DNA from: Erysipelotrichaceae bacterium
GTDB lineage: Bacteria > Bacillota_I > Bacilli_A > Erysipelotrichales > Erysipelotrichaceae
NCBI GenBank assembly: GCA_015058875.1
Contig: SVBN01000009.1
Span: 1-55,346, forward strand
Length of the DNA stretch: 55,346 bases
Direction: 5' to 3'
Both the position numbers and the translations under genes were made by a program. Every line of letters starts with the position of its first letter. Within the stretch, counting starts at the first letter, position 1. The notes under the pieces are model-generated. The model was not told where the DNA came from and did no database searches. It was given only the letters and a program-made list of their open reading frames with translations. This document shows positions 43,145 through 52,379 of this stretch, piece by piece.

Positions 43145-43987
43145 ATGATCTTCGACAGAAATGAAAAGAAGGAAGTTATCGCACTGCTCGGCGCAGGAAG
43201 CATGGGTACAGCAATCATCCGCAGATTTGCGGCCGGCAGAAAAATCCTGCTCGGCGATATCTCGCAGGCAAATCTCGATAAAACAGCGCATGATCTGATC
43301 TACAGCGGATATGATGCGGAAACAATGATCGTCAATGCCATGGACCGGGAATCCATTGAAGCATTTGCGCAGAAAGCGGCAGAGCTCGGACCGGTGAAAT
43401 ACTATGTGCATACCGCCGGCGCTTCTCCTTCCCAGGGCTCCGTGGAACATATCCTGAAGCTGGACATGGTCGGAACCGGTTACGCCGTGGAGGCCTTCGG
43501 AAAGGTAATGGCGGAAGGCGGAGCTGCCCTGATCATCTCTTCCCAGACGGGATATATGATGCCGATTCCGTATGAAGTGGAACAGCAGATCCTGAATACG
43601 GATACCGATGAGCTCATGAATATTGAATTCATCAAAGAACATGCGACCGGAAGCGGCCGGGCTTATATGATTGCCAAGCGCGTCAATCACCTGCAGGCAA
43701 TGAAGGCGGCAGGCACTTCCTTCCGGGAAAGAAGGGCACGCATCAATACGATTTCTCCGGGTATTATCGTTACGCCGCTGGCATATGATGAATTCAATGC
43801 GCCCGGCAATACCTACCAGAAAATGATTGACTCCTCCGCAGTCAGACGCACGGCTTCCAGCGATGAAATTGCCGATGCGGCGGAGTACCTGCTCGGCGAG
43901 CATGCGAAATTTGTAACCGGAACCGATCTGCTGATCGACGGCGGCGTCATCGCCTCCATCCGCTCCGGTGCATATCAGCTTCATTAA
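43145..43987 (+). CDS. SDR family oxidoreductase with altered nucleotide loop
   Basis: This 280-residue short-chain dehydrogenase uses the active-site pattern Ser in IISSQTGY and YMIAKRVNHL (YxxxK), with the C-terminal LIDGGVIAS of classical SDRs. The nucleotide loop reads ALLGAGSMGTAI instead of the usual TGxxxGxG, so cofactor binding may differ. The segment NTDTDELMNIEFIKEHATGSGRAY before the YxxxK is a longer insert than usual. It is the third gene of the redox operon. The substrate is unknown. Confidence 0.85.
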   Translation: MIFDRNEKKEVIALLGAGSMGTAIIRRFAAGRKILLGDISQANLDKTAHDLIYSGYDAETMIVNAMDRESIEAFAQKAAELGPVKYYVHTAGASPSQGSVEHILKLDMVGTGYAVEAFGKVMAEGGAALIISSQTGYMMPIPYEVEQQILNTDTDELMNIEFIKEHATGSGRAYMIAKRVNHLQAMKAAGTSFRERRARINTISPGIIVTPLAYDEFNAPGNTYQKMIDSSAVRRTASSDEIADAAEYLLGEHAKFVTGTDLLIDGGVIASIRSGAYQLH

Positions 43988-44009
43988 TTGAGAAAGGAAT
44001 CTTGCGAAT

Positions 44010-44852
44010 ATGGAATATACAGTATTGAATAACGGACTGAAATGCCCGCTGGTCGGCATCGGAACATTCATGCTTGCGCCTGCGGACGCGGAAAACAGCG
44101 TGCGGGAAGCACTGAAAATGGGATACCGTCTGATCGATACCGCCAATGCATATGTCAATGAGCGGGCAGTCGGCAGAGGGATGAAGGAAAGCGGCGTGGA
44201 CCGCGGTGAAATCTTCCTTTCCACAAAGCTCTGGCCGAGTGAATACGAAAATGAAAATGCGGTGGATGAAACACTGGAGCGTCTTGGTACAGATTATGTC
44301 GACCTGCTCTACATTCATCAGCCTGCCGGAAACTGGCTGGCAGGTTACCGCCTGCTGGAAAAGGCGTACAAAGAAGGAAAGGCAAAGTCCATCGGCATTT
44401 CCAACTTTGAAGGAAGGTTCATCGAAGAACTGCAGACAAAAAGGGAAATTGCACTGCAGTTTATCCAGGTCGAAGCGCATCCTTACTTTGCCCAGGATGA
44501 GCTGAGAAAGACGCTGGACAGATACGGAATCCGGCTGATGAGCTGGTATCCGATGGGACACGGCGACAGCAGACTGATCAATGAACCGGTATTCACAAAG
44601 CTGGCGGAAAAGTATCACAAGACCAATGCCCAGATTATTCTGAGATGGCATGTACAGATGGGCTTCGCGGTCATTCCCGGCAGTAAGAATGTGGATCATA
44701 TCCGCGACAATCTGAACATCATGGATTTTGCACTGACCGAAGAAGAAATGGCAGAAATTGCAGAGCTGAACAGAGGTGAACGCTACTATCACCGTACGGA
44801 TGATCAGCTGGCACATTTTGCCGGATGGAGGCCTCAGTTTGAAACGGAATAA
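44010..44852 (+). CDS. Aldo/keto reductase (2,5-diketogluconate reductase-like)
   Basis: This 280-residue NADPH-dependent reductase has the tetrad residues in LIDTANAYVNERAVGRG, LSTKLWPS and LYIHQPAGNW. The phosphate-binding end is VIPGSKNVDHIRDNLN. It belongs to the AKR5-like bacterial group. AAAGGAA precedes the ATG. Its end overlaps the start of the next gene by 14 bases, so the two genes are coupled. Likely substrates are small aldehydes or keto sugars. Confidence 0.9.
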   Translation: MEYTVLNNGLKCPLVGIGTFMLAPADAENSVREALKMGYRLIDTANAYVNERAVGRGMKESGVDRGEIFLSTKLWPSEYENENAVDETLERLGTDYVDLLYIHQPAGNWLAGYRLLEKAYKEGKAKSIGISNFEGRFIEELQTKREIALQFIQVEAHPYFAQDELRKTLDRYGIRLMSWYPMGHGDSRLINEPVFTKLAEKYHKTNAQIILRWHVQMGFAVIPGSKNVDHIRDNLNIMDFALTEEEMAEIAELNRGERYYHRTDDQLAHFAGWRPQFETE

Positions 44853-45534
44853 TCTGAAGAAACTGTTCTGTGTCCTCAGTGCGCTGACGCTCACTCTTGC
44901 CGGCTGCTCCGCGCAGCAGAAAGAAAAAAATGCGGCGGAAGAAACAGCAGCCGCAGAGAATGCGGAAGTGTCTGCATCACCGGAAACTGCAGAGCCGGAA
45001 GCGGAAGGGAAAGTGCTGATCGCCTATTTCTCAAGAGCCGGGGAAAACTACAATGTCGGCGTTGTCGAAAAGGGCAGCACGCAGATCCTTGCGGAGATGA
45101 TGGCGGAAGAAACAGGATATGATCTGTTCCGGATTGAAACGGTAAAGGAATATCCCGTCAGCTATGACGAGATGCTGAAGGTGTCGACAGAGGAAAAGAA
45201 CAGCAATGAGCGTCCGGAACTGAAGACATCCGTGGACAACTTTGACGACTATGATACGGTGCTTCTCGGTTATCCGATCTGGTGGGCAGACATGCCGATG
45301 GCGGTTTACAACTTCCTGGAGTCATATGATTTCAGCGGAAAGACAGTATATCCGTTTGATACGCACGCCGGAAGCGGACTTGCCGGTACGGTGGGCAGTA
45401 TCTCTCAGACAATACCCGGTGCGGATGTGAAGGAAGGTCTGGCAGTTGCCGGCACCGAAGTGCAGAACAATCCGGAATCTGCCAGGGCAGCCGCTGTCAG
45501 CTGGCTGAAAGAAAACGGCCTGATCGGAGAATGA
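44839..45534 (+). CDS. Exported flavodoxin lipoprotein
   Basis: I start this gene at TTG 44839, which has TGGAGG 7 bases upstream; ATG codons further up lie deep in the previous gene and have no such site. From this start the protein has a short basic signal (MKRNNLKK), a hydrophobic stretch and a lipobox LTLAGC with Cys23. An Ala/Glu linker of about 35 residues follows, then a flavodoxin domain with IAYFSRAGENY, GYPIWWADMPMAVY and THAGSGL. It should sit on the outer face of the membrane. It resembles the cytoplasmic flavodoxin at the operon's start, so a duplication with gain of export is likely. Confidence 0.85.
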   Translation: MKRNNLKKLFCVLSALTLTLAGCSAQQKEKNAAEETAAAENAEVSASPETAEPEAEGKVLIAYFSRAGENYNVGVVEKGSTQILAEMMAEETGYDLFRIETVKEYPVSYDEMLKVSTEEKNSNERPELKTSVDNFDDYDTVLLGYPIWWADMPMAVYNFLESYDFSGKTVYPFDTHAGSGLAGTVGSISQTIPGADVKEGLAVAGTEVQNNPESARAAAVSWLKENGLIGE

Positions 45535-46511
45535 CCGGCATGAAGAAACGGATGCTCGGAACCATTGAGGTCAGTGAGGTCGGCATCGGCTGTATGGCAT
45601 TCTCGCACGGGTACGGACAGATTCCTTCCCATGATTACAGTGTCACGGCAATCCGGAATGCCTTTGATCACGGATGCACATTCTTTGATACCGCGGAAAT
45701 ATACTCTCCCGGTCTTGCCGGCATCGGTCATAATGAACGGATTGTCGGCGAAGCGCTGAAGGATGTCCGCGATCAGGCAGTCATTGCCACAAAGCTGTTC
45801 ATTGACCGCAGCGATGTCCGCCGTGACGGGTCGGTATACAACGCCGTGAAACATCATCTGACAGATTCCCTGTCACGCCTCGGCACGGACACAGTTGACC
45901 TGTATTATCTGCACCGGATCAGCGGTTCCGTCAGGATAGAGGAGATCGCAGGAGCGATGGGACAGCTGATTGAGGAAGGATTGATCCGCGGCTGGGGACT
46001 GTCGCAGGTGGACGTCGATGTGATCAGAAAAGCACACAGCGTCACGCCTGTCTCGGCCGTGCAGAATATTTATTCCATGGTGGAACGCGATTCCGAAAAG
46101 AAGGTGATCCCGTTCTGTCTGGAGAACAATATTGGTTTCGTACCGTTTTCTCCGATCGCTTCCGGTCTGCTTTCCGGAAAGATCACGGCACAGACAAAGT
46201 TTGAAAGCTATGACGATGTCAGAAACTGGGTTCCCCAGCTTTCAAAGCGGAATATTCAGGGCAATATGCCGATCGTGGATCTGCTCAGGGAATATGCGGA
46301 TATGAAAAACGCCGCGCCGGCACAGATTTCGCTGGCATGGATGCTGAAGAAATATCCGAATGTCGTACCGATTCCCGGCTCCAAGAACAAAGAACGGATG
46401 ATTGAAAATCTGGATGCTTCGAAGGTGGAACTGAGCGATGAGGAATTCCGCACACTGGAAACATCGCTGAACAGTCTGAAAGTATACGGACACCGCGGCT
46501 TTACAAGATAG
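45531..46511 (+). CDS. Aldo/keto reductase
   Basis: This 326-residue NADPH-dependent reductase carries the tetrad in FFDTAEIYSPG, IATKLFID and YYLHRISG, with the NADP loop PIPGSKNKERMIENL. It resembles the AKR13 (YakC/IolS-like) group. It overlaps the lipoprotein flavodoxin by ATGA and is the last gene of the redox operon before a terminator. Its substrate is probably a small aldehyde or ketone. Confidence 0.9.
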   Translation: MTGMKKRMLGTIEVSEVGIGCMAFSHGYGQIPSHDYSVTAIRNAFDHGCTFFDTAEIYSPGLAGIGHNERIVGEALKDVRDQAVIATKLFIDRSDVRRDGSVYNAVKHHLTDSLSRLGTDTVDLYYLHRISGSVRIEEIAGAMGQLIEEGLIRGWGLSQVDVDVIRKAHSVTPVSAVQNIYSMVERDSEKKVIPFCLENNIGFVPFSPIASGLLSGKITAQTKFESYDDVRNWVPQLSKRNIQGNMPIVDLLREYADMKNAAPAQISLAWMLKKYPNVVPIPGSKNKERMIENLDASKVELSDEEFRTLETSLNSLKVYGHRGFTR

Positions 46512-46519
46512 TACATCAG

Positions 46520-46549
46520 GGCACTTTGCACAGAAGTGTCCTTTTATTC
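46520..46549 (+). terminator. Rho-independent terminator of the redox operon
   Basis: GGGCACTT pairs with AAGTGTCC and is followed by TTTTATT. Confidence 0.8.
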
Positions 46550-46556
46550 TGCAATG

Positions 46557-46577
46557 AAAAAGGCGGCCGCAGCCGCC
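46557..46577 (-). terminator. Rho-independent terminator of the phosphoribosyltransferase gene
   Basis: On the minus strand GGCGGC-tgcg-GCCGCC is followed by TTTTT. Confidence 0.85.
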
Positions 46578-46585
46578 CGGGATGA

Positions 46586-47233
46586 TTATTCTCTGAAACT
46601 GGAAATGCCGTAGGTGTTGACGATCGCATCCAGCTTGATGCCCTGTTTGCACAGCGGGCATTCATGATACTGATTGGACTGATAGTCCGGCATCATGAAG
46701 TTGGTGTCGAAGATTGTGTGCACCGGATAACCGCCGCATTCTTCCATTGACGCGAAGATCGAGCATACGCCGGCTGTCTTTCCGCCGTAATATGCGATCG
46801 CTTCAATGCCGCCTTCCACGGTATAACCGGTTGTGACGGACGCCGCCAGGATCAGGATGTTCTTTCTGTAGATCATCGGCATGATGTTGTCACGGAAGAT
46901 CAGCTGGCTTCCAGTGGTGTGTTCGGGCGTTACGACATAAACGGTATGATGGGTATTGATGCTGCGGAAGCCTGTCTTTGTCAGTTCTTCCGCCATGCAG
47001 GCGCCGACGACTTCCGTGCCGTCCAGGCACAGAATGGTATCAACGACTGTAGAACTGCTGAGTTTATTGACGAGCAGACGGGCTGCTTCCTTGGCCTCTG
47101 AGAGTCTGTGCTTGGTGAAAGTCAGATCAACATAATAGTTGATGTGGCTGTGACTGGTCGCAAAGTGACCTTTGGCAAAACGAAGCTTCAGTGAACTGTT
47201 CGGATTCGGATACTCCATCAATTTGAGTGCCAT
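46586..47233 (-). CDS. Orotate phosphoribosyltransferase-like (type I PRTase)
   Basis: The 215-residue protein has a type I phosphoribosyltransferase fold. The PRPP loop, normally DDxxTTG, reads ILILAASVTTGYTVEGGIEAI, so the two acidic residues are replaced by Ala. DTILCLDGTEVVGACMAEEL is the upstream hood-like segment. It ends with a possible metal site (HECPLCKQG). Lacking the acidic pair, it may bind nucleotide as a regulator rather than catalyse. It is a single-gene unit divergent from the TelA-like gene. Confidence 0.75.
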   Translation of the reverse strand: MALKLMEYPNPNSSLKLRFAKGHFATSHSHINYYVDLTFTKHRLSEAKEAARLLVNKLSSSTVVDTILCLDGTEVVGACMAEELTKTGFRSINTHHTVYVVTPEHTTGSQLIFRDNIMPMIYRKNILILAASVTTGYTVEGGIEAIAYYGGKTAGVCSIFASMEECGGYPVHTIFDTNFMMPDYQSNQYHECPLCKQGIKLDAIVNTYGISSFRE

Positions 47234-47355
47234 TGTATTCTCCTTTTATCAAACTGCATCTGGCGCAGTTATCTGTTAACAGTATTTTATCAAATTCCTC
47301 AATGATATCCAATGCGGAAACAGGTATACTGTATGCGTGCAGAGGAAGAATAATC

Positions 47356-48300
47356 ATGGGCGCAGATAACAGGGAAACAATTGTGCTGAAAAATGAGGGG
47401 AAAACAAATAATGATATTGTCCGCCTGATGACGGAACTCAGTGCGGAACAGATCGCCCAGGCGGAAGATTTTGCCGGGACCATTGATGTGACGGACAGAA
47501 TGGCCGTATTGAAATACGGAAATGCGGCACGTCAGAAAACAAGCCGCTTTGCGGAGTCATCATTGCTGTCGCTGCCTGCCAATGATCTGAATGAAATCCG
47601 GGAAGATATCCGGAAGCTGCTGAAAAAGCAGAAAGAATTCATTGCGGCATTTGAGAAAAGCGATCAGCTGAACGGATATACGAAGGAATCCTATGCGTCA
47701 TTCCGGTCACTTTATGACAAGTTCTCCAATGCGCTGGGCGAGTGCTTCAGACGGCTGGAAATACACTGCAGTTCCCTGCACCGGCATATTGACCGTATGG
47801 AAGGGCTGTATGAAAACTGCATGAATATCATCCGGGAATTCGATATGTATATTTATGCCGGCATGGCCTGCCTGAAGGAAAACAGGGAGTCAAAGCTGCC
47901 GCAGATGGCACTTCTGGCGGAACGGAGCGGATTGCTGGAAGATTCCCTGAAAGCGGAAGATTTTAAAAATGCGAATGATGTGTTTGAAAAACAGATTCAT
48001 GATCTTTCCATCAGCCGCTCGATTCCGCTTCAGACCATGACCCAGATCCGGCTGATTCAGAAAACCGATGAACTGATTGCCGAGAGTCTGGAAACGCTGC
48101 GCATGGATACATTTGCACTGTACCGGAACAGAGTAATTCTTTCTCTGGGACTGCAGAAAACGGATAAGGAAAACGAGAAGATTATTGATCCGGATCTGTT
48201 CCTGCAGGCAAACAATGACCTTTCAGCCGCATTGAATGCGGTGCTGAAAACGGAGAGCAGCCAGAAGGAAAAACAGAAACAGGGACTGTTCCGGAAATAA
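47356..48300 (+). CDS. TelA-like (toxic anion resistance) protein
   Basis: This 314-residue, mostly helical protein has the TelA/KlaA pattern: VLKYGNAARQKTSRFAESSLL near residue 55, RRLEIHCSSLHRHIDRMEGLY, and QTMTQIRLIQKTDELIAESLETL near residue 235. TelA proteins are often near stress or envelope genes and give resistance to tellurite or cell-wall drugs by an unknown route. It is shorter than most members (about 380). AGAGGAA precedes the ATG at 47356. A PHP phosphatase gene follows 13 bases later. Confidence 0.75.
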   Translation: MGADNRETIVLKNEGKTNNDIVRLMTELSAEQIAQAEDFAGTIDVTDRMAVLKYGNAARQKTSRFAESSLLSLPANDLNEIREDIRKLLKKQKEFIAAFEKSDQLNGYTKESYASFRSLYDKFSNALGECFRRLEIHCSSLHRHIDRMEGLYENCMNIIREFDMYIYAGMACLKENRESKLPQMALLAERSGLLEDSLKAEDFKNANDVFEKQIHDLSISRSIPLQTMTQIRLIQKTDELIAESLETLRMDTFALYRNRVILSLGLQKTDKENEKIIDPDLFLQANNDLSAALNAVLKTESSQKEKQKQGLFRK

Positions 48301-48313
48301 GGGGGATTTGCAA

Positions 48314-49174
48314 ATGAGAGCCGATTATCATCTGCACTGTGAATTCAGTGACGATTCCAGGGAACCGATGGAAAACCAGGTCAGAAGGGCGATTGAGCTC
48401 GGACTGGACGAAATGTGCTTTACCGATCATGTCGATTACGGAATCAAGAAAGACTGGGAAGAAGGAAACATTACATGGCGCGGAGGCGATCCGGTGACCG
48501 GTGAAGGCGCGGAACCGCTTGCCAACGTCAATTATCCGGAATACTTCGCAAAACTGCATGAAATGAAACAGAAATACGGAGAGAAGATCACAATCCGTCA
48601 GGGACTGGAATTCGGCATCCAGACCATCACTGTTCCGCAGTTTGAAAAACTGTACCACAGATATGAAAATGAGCTGGATTTTGTCCTGCTGTCCATGCAT
48701 CAGGTGGACAATCTCGAATTCTGGACACAGGATTTCCAGAGAGGCAGAAGCCAGAAGGAATACAATGAGCTGTATTACCGGGAAATCTACAATGTGCAGA
48801 AGGTATTCAAAAACTATTCCGTACTGGCTCATCTGGATCTGCTTTCCAGATATGACGAGCTCGGCGTCTATCCGTTTGAAAATGTCAGGGATATGATTGC
48901 GGAAATCCTGAAGCTTGCGATTGCGGACGGGAAGGGAATCGAACTGAATACTTCCAGCTGGAAATACGGTCTGAAGGATACCCAGCCCTGCCGGGCAATT
49001 CTGAAGCTGTATAAGGATCTCGGCGGAAGAATTCTGACAGCCGGATCCGATGCGCATACAACGCGCCAGCTCGGGGATCATCTGGATGAAGGATACCGGA
49101 TTCTGAGAGATGAAATCGGCTTTACGGAAATCTGCACATTCGATCATATGACGCCGGTATTCCATCAGCTGTGA
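48314..49174 (+). CDS. PHP-family histidinol-phosphatase (HisJ-like)
   Basis: This 286-residue metal-dependent phosphatase has the PHP metal ligands in RADYHLHCEFSDDS and CFTDHVDYG, HQVDNLEF, AHLDLLSRY and GSDAHTTRQLGDH. The length and order fit HisK/HisJ-type histidinol-phosphatases. No other his gene is near, so the real substrate may be another phosphate monoester. I start it at the ATG at 48314, with GGGGG 8 bases upstream. It overlaps nothing but lies in a run of closely spaced plus-strand genes. Confidence 0.88.
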   Translation: MRADYHLHCEFSDDSREPMENQVRRAIELGLDEMCFTDHVDYGIKKDWEEGNITWRGGDPVTGEGAEPLANVNYPEYFAKLHEMKQKYGEKITIRQGLEFGIQTITVPQFEKLYHRYENELDFVLLSMHQVDNLEFWTQDFQRGRSQKEYNELYYREIYNVQKVFKNYSVLAHLDLLSRYDELGVYPFENVRDMIAEILKLAIADGKGIELNTSSWKYGLKDTQPCRAILKLYKDLGGRILTAGSDAHTTRQLGDHLDEGYRILRDEIGFTEICTFDHMTPVFHQL

Positions 49175-49182
49175 GGAATCGC

Positions 49183-49758
49183 ATGAACGAAACTGAAAAA
49201 ATGAAAGCGGGCATGTGGTACGATGCCAACAATGACCCTGAAATTCTGAAAAAGCGTGTCAAGGCGCATCAGCTCTGCGTTGCCCTGAACCAGACGGCGC
49301 TCGGTGATCCCGAAGGACAGAAACTGATGGAGGAACTGCTTGGATATGAACCGCAGAACTTTGCATTTGTAACTCCGTTTCTCTGCGATTACGGGAATCT
49401 GATCCGGCTTGGAGAAAATGTGTTTATCAACAGCGGGTGCTATCTGATGGACGGAGGCGGGATTACCATCGGATCCAATACGTTTATCGGACCGTACTGC
49501 GGATTTTATACGGCAAATCATCCGCTGCAGTACCGGTACCGGAATACCGGACTGGAGAAGGCGCTTCCGATCCGGATCGGAGATAACTGCTGGTTCGGAG
49601 CCAATGTTTCCGTGATGCCCGGCGTGACAATCGGAAACGGCTGCGTCATCGCGGCCGGAGCGGTTGTGACAAAGGACATTCCCGACAATTCACTTGCGGC
49701 CGGCGTTCCGGCAAAGGTCGTCCGTACGATTGACCAGAACGAAGAACTGGAGCTTTAA
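49183..49758 (+). CDS. Sugar O-acetyltransferase (maltose/galactoside type, LbH fold)
   Basis: This 191-residue acetyltransferase of the left-handed beta-helix family starts MNETEKMKAGMWYDANNDPEIL, the Mac N-terminal domain. Hexapeptide repeats follow (NVFINSGCYLMDGGGITIGSNTFIGPYC), with the catalytic His in YTANHPL. It transfers acetyl groups from acetyl-CoA to sugars. I chose the ATG at 49183 because GAGGAA lies upstream; a GTG four codons earlier is less likely. It follows the PHP gene by 8 bases. Confidence 0.92.
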   Translation: MNETEKMKAGMWYDANNDPEILKKRVKAHQLCVALNQTALGDPEGQKLMEELLGYEPQNFAFVTPFLCDYGNLIRLGENVFINSGCYLMDGGGITIGSNTFIGPYCGFYTANHPLQYRYRNTGLEKALPIRIGDNCWFGANVSVMPGVTIGNGCVIAAGAVVTKDIPDNSLAAGVPAKVVRTIDQNEELEL

Positions 49759-50604
49759 ATGATCAGACTGATCCTGCTGGATATTGACGGCACCCTGACA
49801 AATTCCCGGAAAATCATCACCCCGAAAACAAGAGACGCGCTGCTGAAAGCCCAGGACATGGGCGTACGGCTGGCCATTGCCAGCGGCAGGGCGGATCAGG
49901 GTCTGTACCGGTTTGCGGATATGCTGGATATGAGAGAGCACCACGGCCTGTTTGTGGCGTTCAACGGTGCTAAGGTACTGGACTGTGATACAGGTGAAAT
50001 CCTGTTCCATCAGCCGATGTCAGCTGAGGAAGCCAGGGCGGTCCTGCGGCATATCCGGAATTATGAAGTCCATCCGATGATTGCAAGAGGTGAATATATG
50101 CATACTGATGATGTGTATGCAGACATGATTCACCGCAGCAGCGGCGGAGAAGTATTCAATGTGACCCAATATGAAGCCAGAGGCAACGGCTTTATTCTGT
50201 GCGAGCACCGCGACATTTCGGAATACATAGATTTCCCGGTGGAAAAGATCCTGACCTATGGGGAACCGGATTACCTGCAGGAGCACTGGCAGGAATTGCG
50301 GGAACCGTTTGCGGATACGCTTTCCTGCATGTTCACCGCACCGTTCTATTATGAATTTACGGCGAAAGGAATCGATAAGGCGAAAGCGATTGACAGCGCC
50401 GTAACAAAGCTCGGCTTTTTACCGGAAGAGATGATTGCTTTCGGAGATGCGCAGAATGACAGCTCCATGCTGGAATATGCCGGGATCGGAGTCGCCATGG
50501 GAAATGCTTCGGATGAAGTAAAGGCAATCGCGGATGAAGTGACTGAGGACAATGATCATGACGGAATAGCGGAATCCTTATACCGTCATATTCCGGGACT
50601 GTAA
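49759..50604 (+). CDS. Cof-type HAD-IIB family phosphatase
   Basis: This 281-residue HAD phosphatase has motif I LILLDIDGTLTNSRK with Asp8, motif II IASGRAD and motif IV IAFGDAQNDSSMLEYAG near residue 233. The C2 cap spans about residues 85-200. It starts one base after the acetyltransferase stop, so the two are translationally linked. It is the fourth Cof-type enzyme in the window. Sugar phosphates are the usual substrates of this group. Confidence 0.92.
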   Translation: MIRLILLDIDGTLTNSRKIITPKTRDALLKAQDMGVRLAIASGRADQGLYRFADMLDMREHHGLFVAFNGAKVLDCDTGEILFHQPMSAEEARAVLRHIRNYEVHPMIARGEYMHTDDVYADMIHRSSGGEVFNVTQYEARGNGFILCEHRDISEYIDFPVEKILTYGEPDYLQEHWQELREPFADTLSCMFTAPFYYEFTAKGIDKAKAIDSAVTKLGFLPEEMIAFGDAQNDSSMLEYAGIGVAMGNASDEVKAIADEVTEDNDHDGIAESLYRHIPGL

Positions 50605-50615
50605 CAGGAGGAAAT

Positions 50616-50966
50616 ATGTATCAGTTTGTATGCTATGCAAAATGCTCCACATGCGCAAAAGCCGAGAAATGGCTGAAAGCAAATCAGGTGGATTACGAAA
50701 AGCGCGATATCAAAACACAGAATCCGGCAAAAGAGGAGCTGCGTGAGTGGCAGTCTCTCAGCGGCGTGCCGCTGAAGAAATTCTTCAACACATCCGGTCA
50801 GCTGTACCGCTCCATGAATCTGAAGGAAAAGCTGAAGGATATGAGCGATGAGGAAATGCTGGAGCTGCTGGCTTCCGACGGCATGCTGGTAAAGCGCCCG
50901 GTACTGAGCAACGGAAAAACGGTGCTCGTCGGCTTCAAAGAGGCTGACTGGAATCAGATTCTTTGA
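50616..50966 (+). CDS. ArsC/Spx-family thioredoxin-fold protein
   Basis: The 116-residue protein has a thioredoxin-like fold with a CSTC motif (about 9-12) in CYAKCSTCAKAEKWL, followed by VDYEKRDIKTQNP and a conserved RPVL segment. It resembles the YffB/ArsC-like small oxidoreductases more than Spx. Possible roles are arsenate or disulfide reduction. A GGAGG site lies upstream of the ATG. It follows the Cof phosphatase gene by 11 bases and is probably in the same transcript. Confidence 0.85.
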   Translation: MYQFVCYAKCSTCAKAEKWLKANQVDYEKRDIKTQNPAKEELREWQSLSGVPLKKFFNTSGQLYRSMNLKEKLKDMSDEEMLELLASDGMLVKRPVLSNGKTVLVGFKEADWNQIL

Positions 50967-51018
50967 GATATGCATTGCACAGACGCTATAATTGTGAAGG
51001 AAAAGAGGAAATAGACTT

Positions 51019-52362
51019 ATGATCCAGTATGACAAAGATCTGTTCGTCCGGCATCTGCAGGGAATGGTGCAGATTCCGACCGTATCCAGCGCCGATCCGG
51101 AAAAAACAAGAGTGGAGGAGTTTCAGAAGCTCCATGCCTATCTCGAAGAAGCTTATCCGCTGGTGCATCAGACATTGAAGCGGGAAGTGATCGGAAAGTG
51201 CGCGCTTCTTTATACCTGGAAAGGGACCGGAAAATCAGAGCAGCTTCCGCTGCTGATGACCGCCCACCAGGACGTGGTGCCGGAAGGCGATCACGCGATG
51301 TGGACCTATCCGCCGTTCTCCGCACATCTGGATGAAAACGGGATTATCTGGGGACGCGGAACAACCGATTCCAAGTGCAATATCCAGGCATATCTCGATG
51401 CGATTGAGCTGCTGATTGCGGACGGCTTTGTCCCGGATTATGATCTGTATCTGGCGTTCGGATACAATGAGGAAATCATGGGCGGCAAGGGTGCCGCCGG
51501 ACAGATCCTGCATGATGAACTGCAGAAGCGCGGCGTTCAGCTCGGCATGGCAATCGATGAATGCGGCGGCGTATCAAAGAATGAAAACGGCGACTATATA
51601 GCGACGATCTTTGTGGCGGAAAAAGGCTATGCGGATCATGAGTTCTATATCGATGACAAGGGCGGCCATTCCGCATATCCGCCTCTGCATACCACGCTGT
51701 CCAGACTCGGCAAGGCAATCTATGATCTGGAAAAGCGGAGAATGCAGCCGCATCTGTGTCCGCCCGTCATCCAGCAGATGAAAGCGGAAGCCCCCTTTGA
51801 AAAGGGCAGGGAAAAAGTATACTTCTCAAATCCGGAAGCGCATGAAGCAGAGATGATCCGGCTTGCGGAAACGGAGAAGAATTACAACCAGATGGTCAGA
51901 ACCACTACAACCCCAACCATGGCGAAGGGCAGCGATCAGGCGAATATTCTTCCGGAACATGCCTCCATCATCACCAACAGCCGCATCCTGCCGGGAGAAA
52001 CACTGGAACAGCTGGAAGCACATTTCCGGGAATCTGTTCCGGAAGAAGTTCATTTCCGTCTGCTGAAGGGACATAATCCTCCCGCAGTCTCATCCACTGA
52101 CAGCTATGGATATCATCTGCTTCAGGAGATCATGGAGGAGAAATATCCGGGCATCACGTTTATTCCGTCCATGATGGCCGGCGGAACCGATTCCAGGTAT
52201 TACTGTGACCTGTCTCCTTCACACAGTGTCTACCGCTTTACGGGAATCTTTGAAAGCGGAAAATCCGGCGGAGCACATTCCGTGAATGAGCATATCGATT
52301 CGGCAATCCTGGCAGACAATGTGGACTTCTATGTCCGTCTGTTCTCGAAATACGGGAAATAA
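51019..52362 (+). CDS. M20-family metallopeptidase (dipeptidase/carboxypeptidase type)
   Basis: This 447-residue cytoplasmic zinc peptidase has the M20 ligands in MTAHQDVVPEG, GRGTTDSKCN (Asp), GYNEEIMGGKGA (Glu-Glu) and AHSVNEHID near the C-terminus. The dimerisation lid lies between about residues 200 and 330. The HQDVVP-type start and the length place it with the carboxypeptidase S/PM20D1-like group. It probably hydrolyses N-acyl amino acids or dipeptides. It is a single-gene unit followed by a terminator. Confidence 0.9.
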   Translation: MIQYDKDLFVRHLQGMVQIPTVSSADPEKTRVEEFQKLHAYLEEAYPLVHQTLKREVIGKCALLYTWKGTGKSEQLPLLMTAHQDVVPEGDHAMWTYPPFSAHLDENGIIWGRGTTDSKCNIQAYLDAIELLIADGFVPDYDLYLAFGYNEEIMGGKGAAGQILHDELQKRGVQLGMAIDECGGVSKNENGDYIATIFVAEKGYADHEFYIDDKGGHSAYPPLHTTLSRLGKAIYDLEKRRMQPHLCPPVIQQMKAEAPFEKGREKVYFSNPEAHEAEMIRLAETEKNYNQMVRTTTTPTMAKGSDQANILPEHASIITNSRILPGETLEQLEAHFRESVPEEVHFRLLKGHNPPAVSSTDSYGYHLLQEIMEEKYPGITFIPSMMAGGTDSRYYCDLSPSHSVYRFTGIFESGKSGGAHSVNEHIDSAILADNVDFYVRLFSKYGK

Positions 52363-52379
52363 ATACAGTGCATGAGCAG

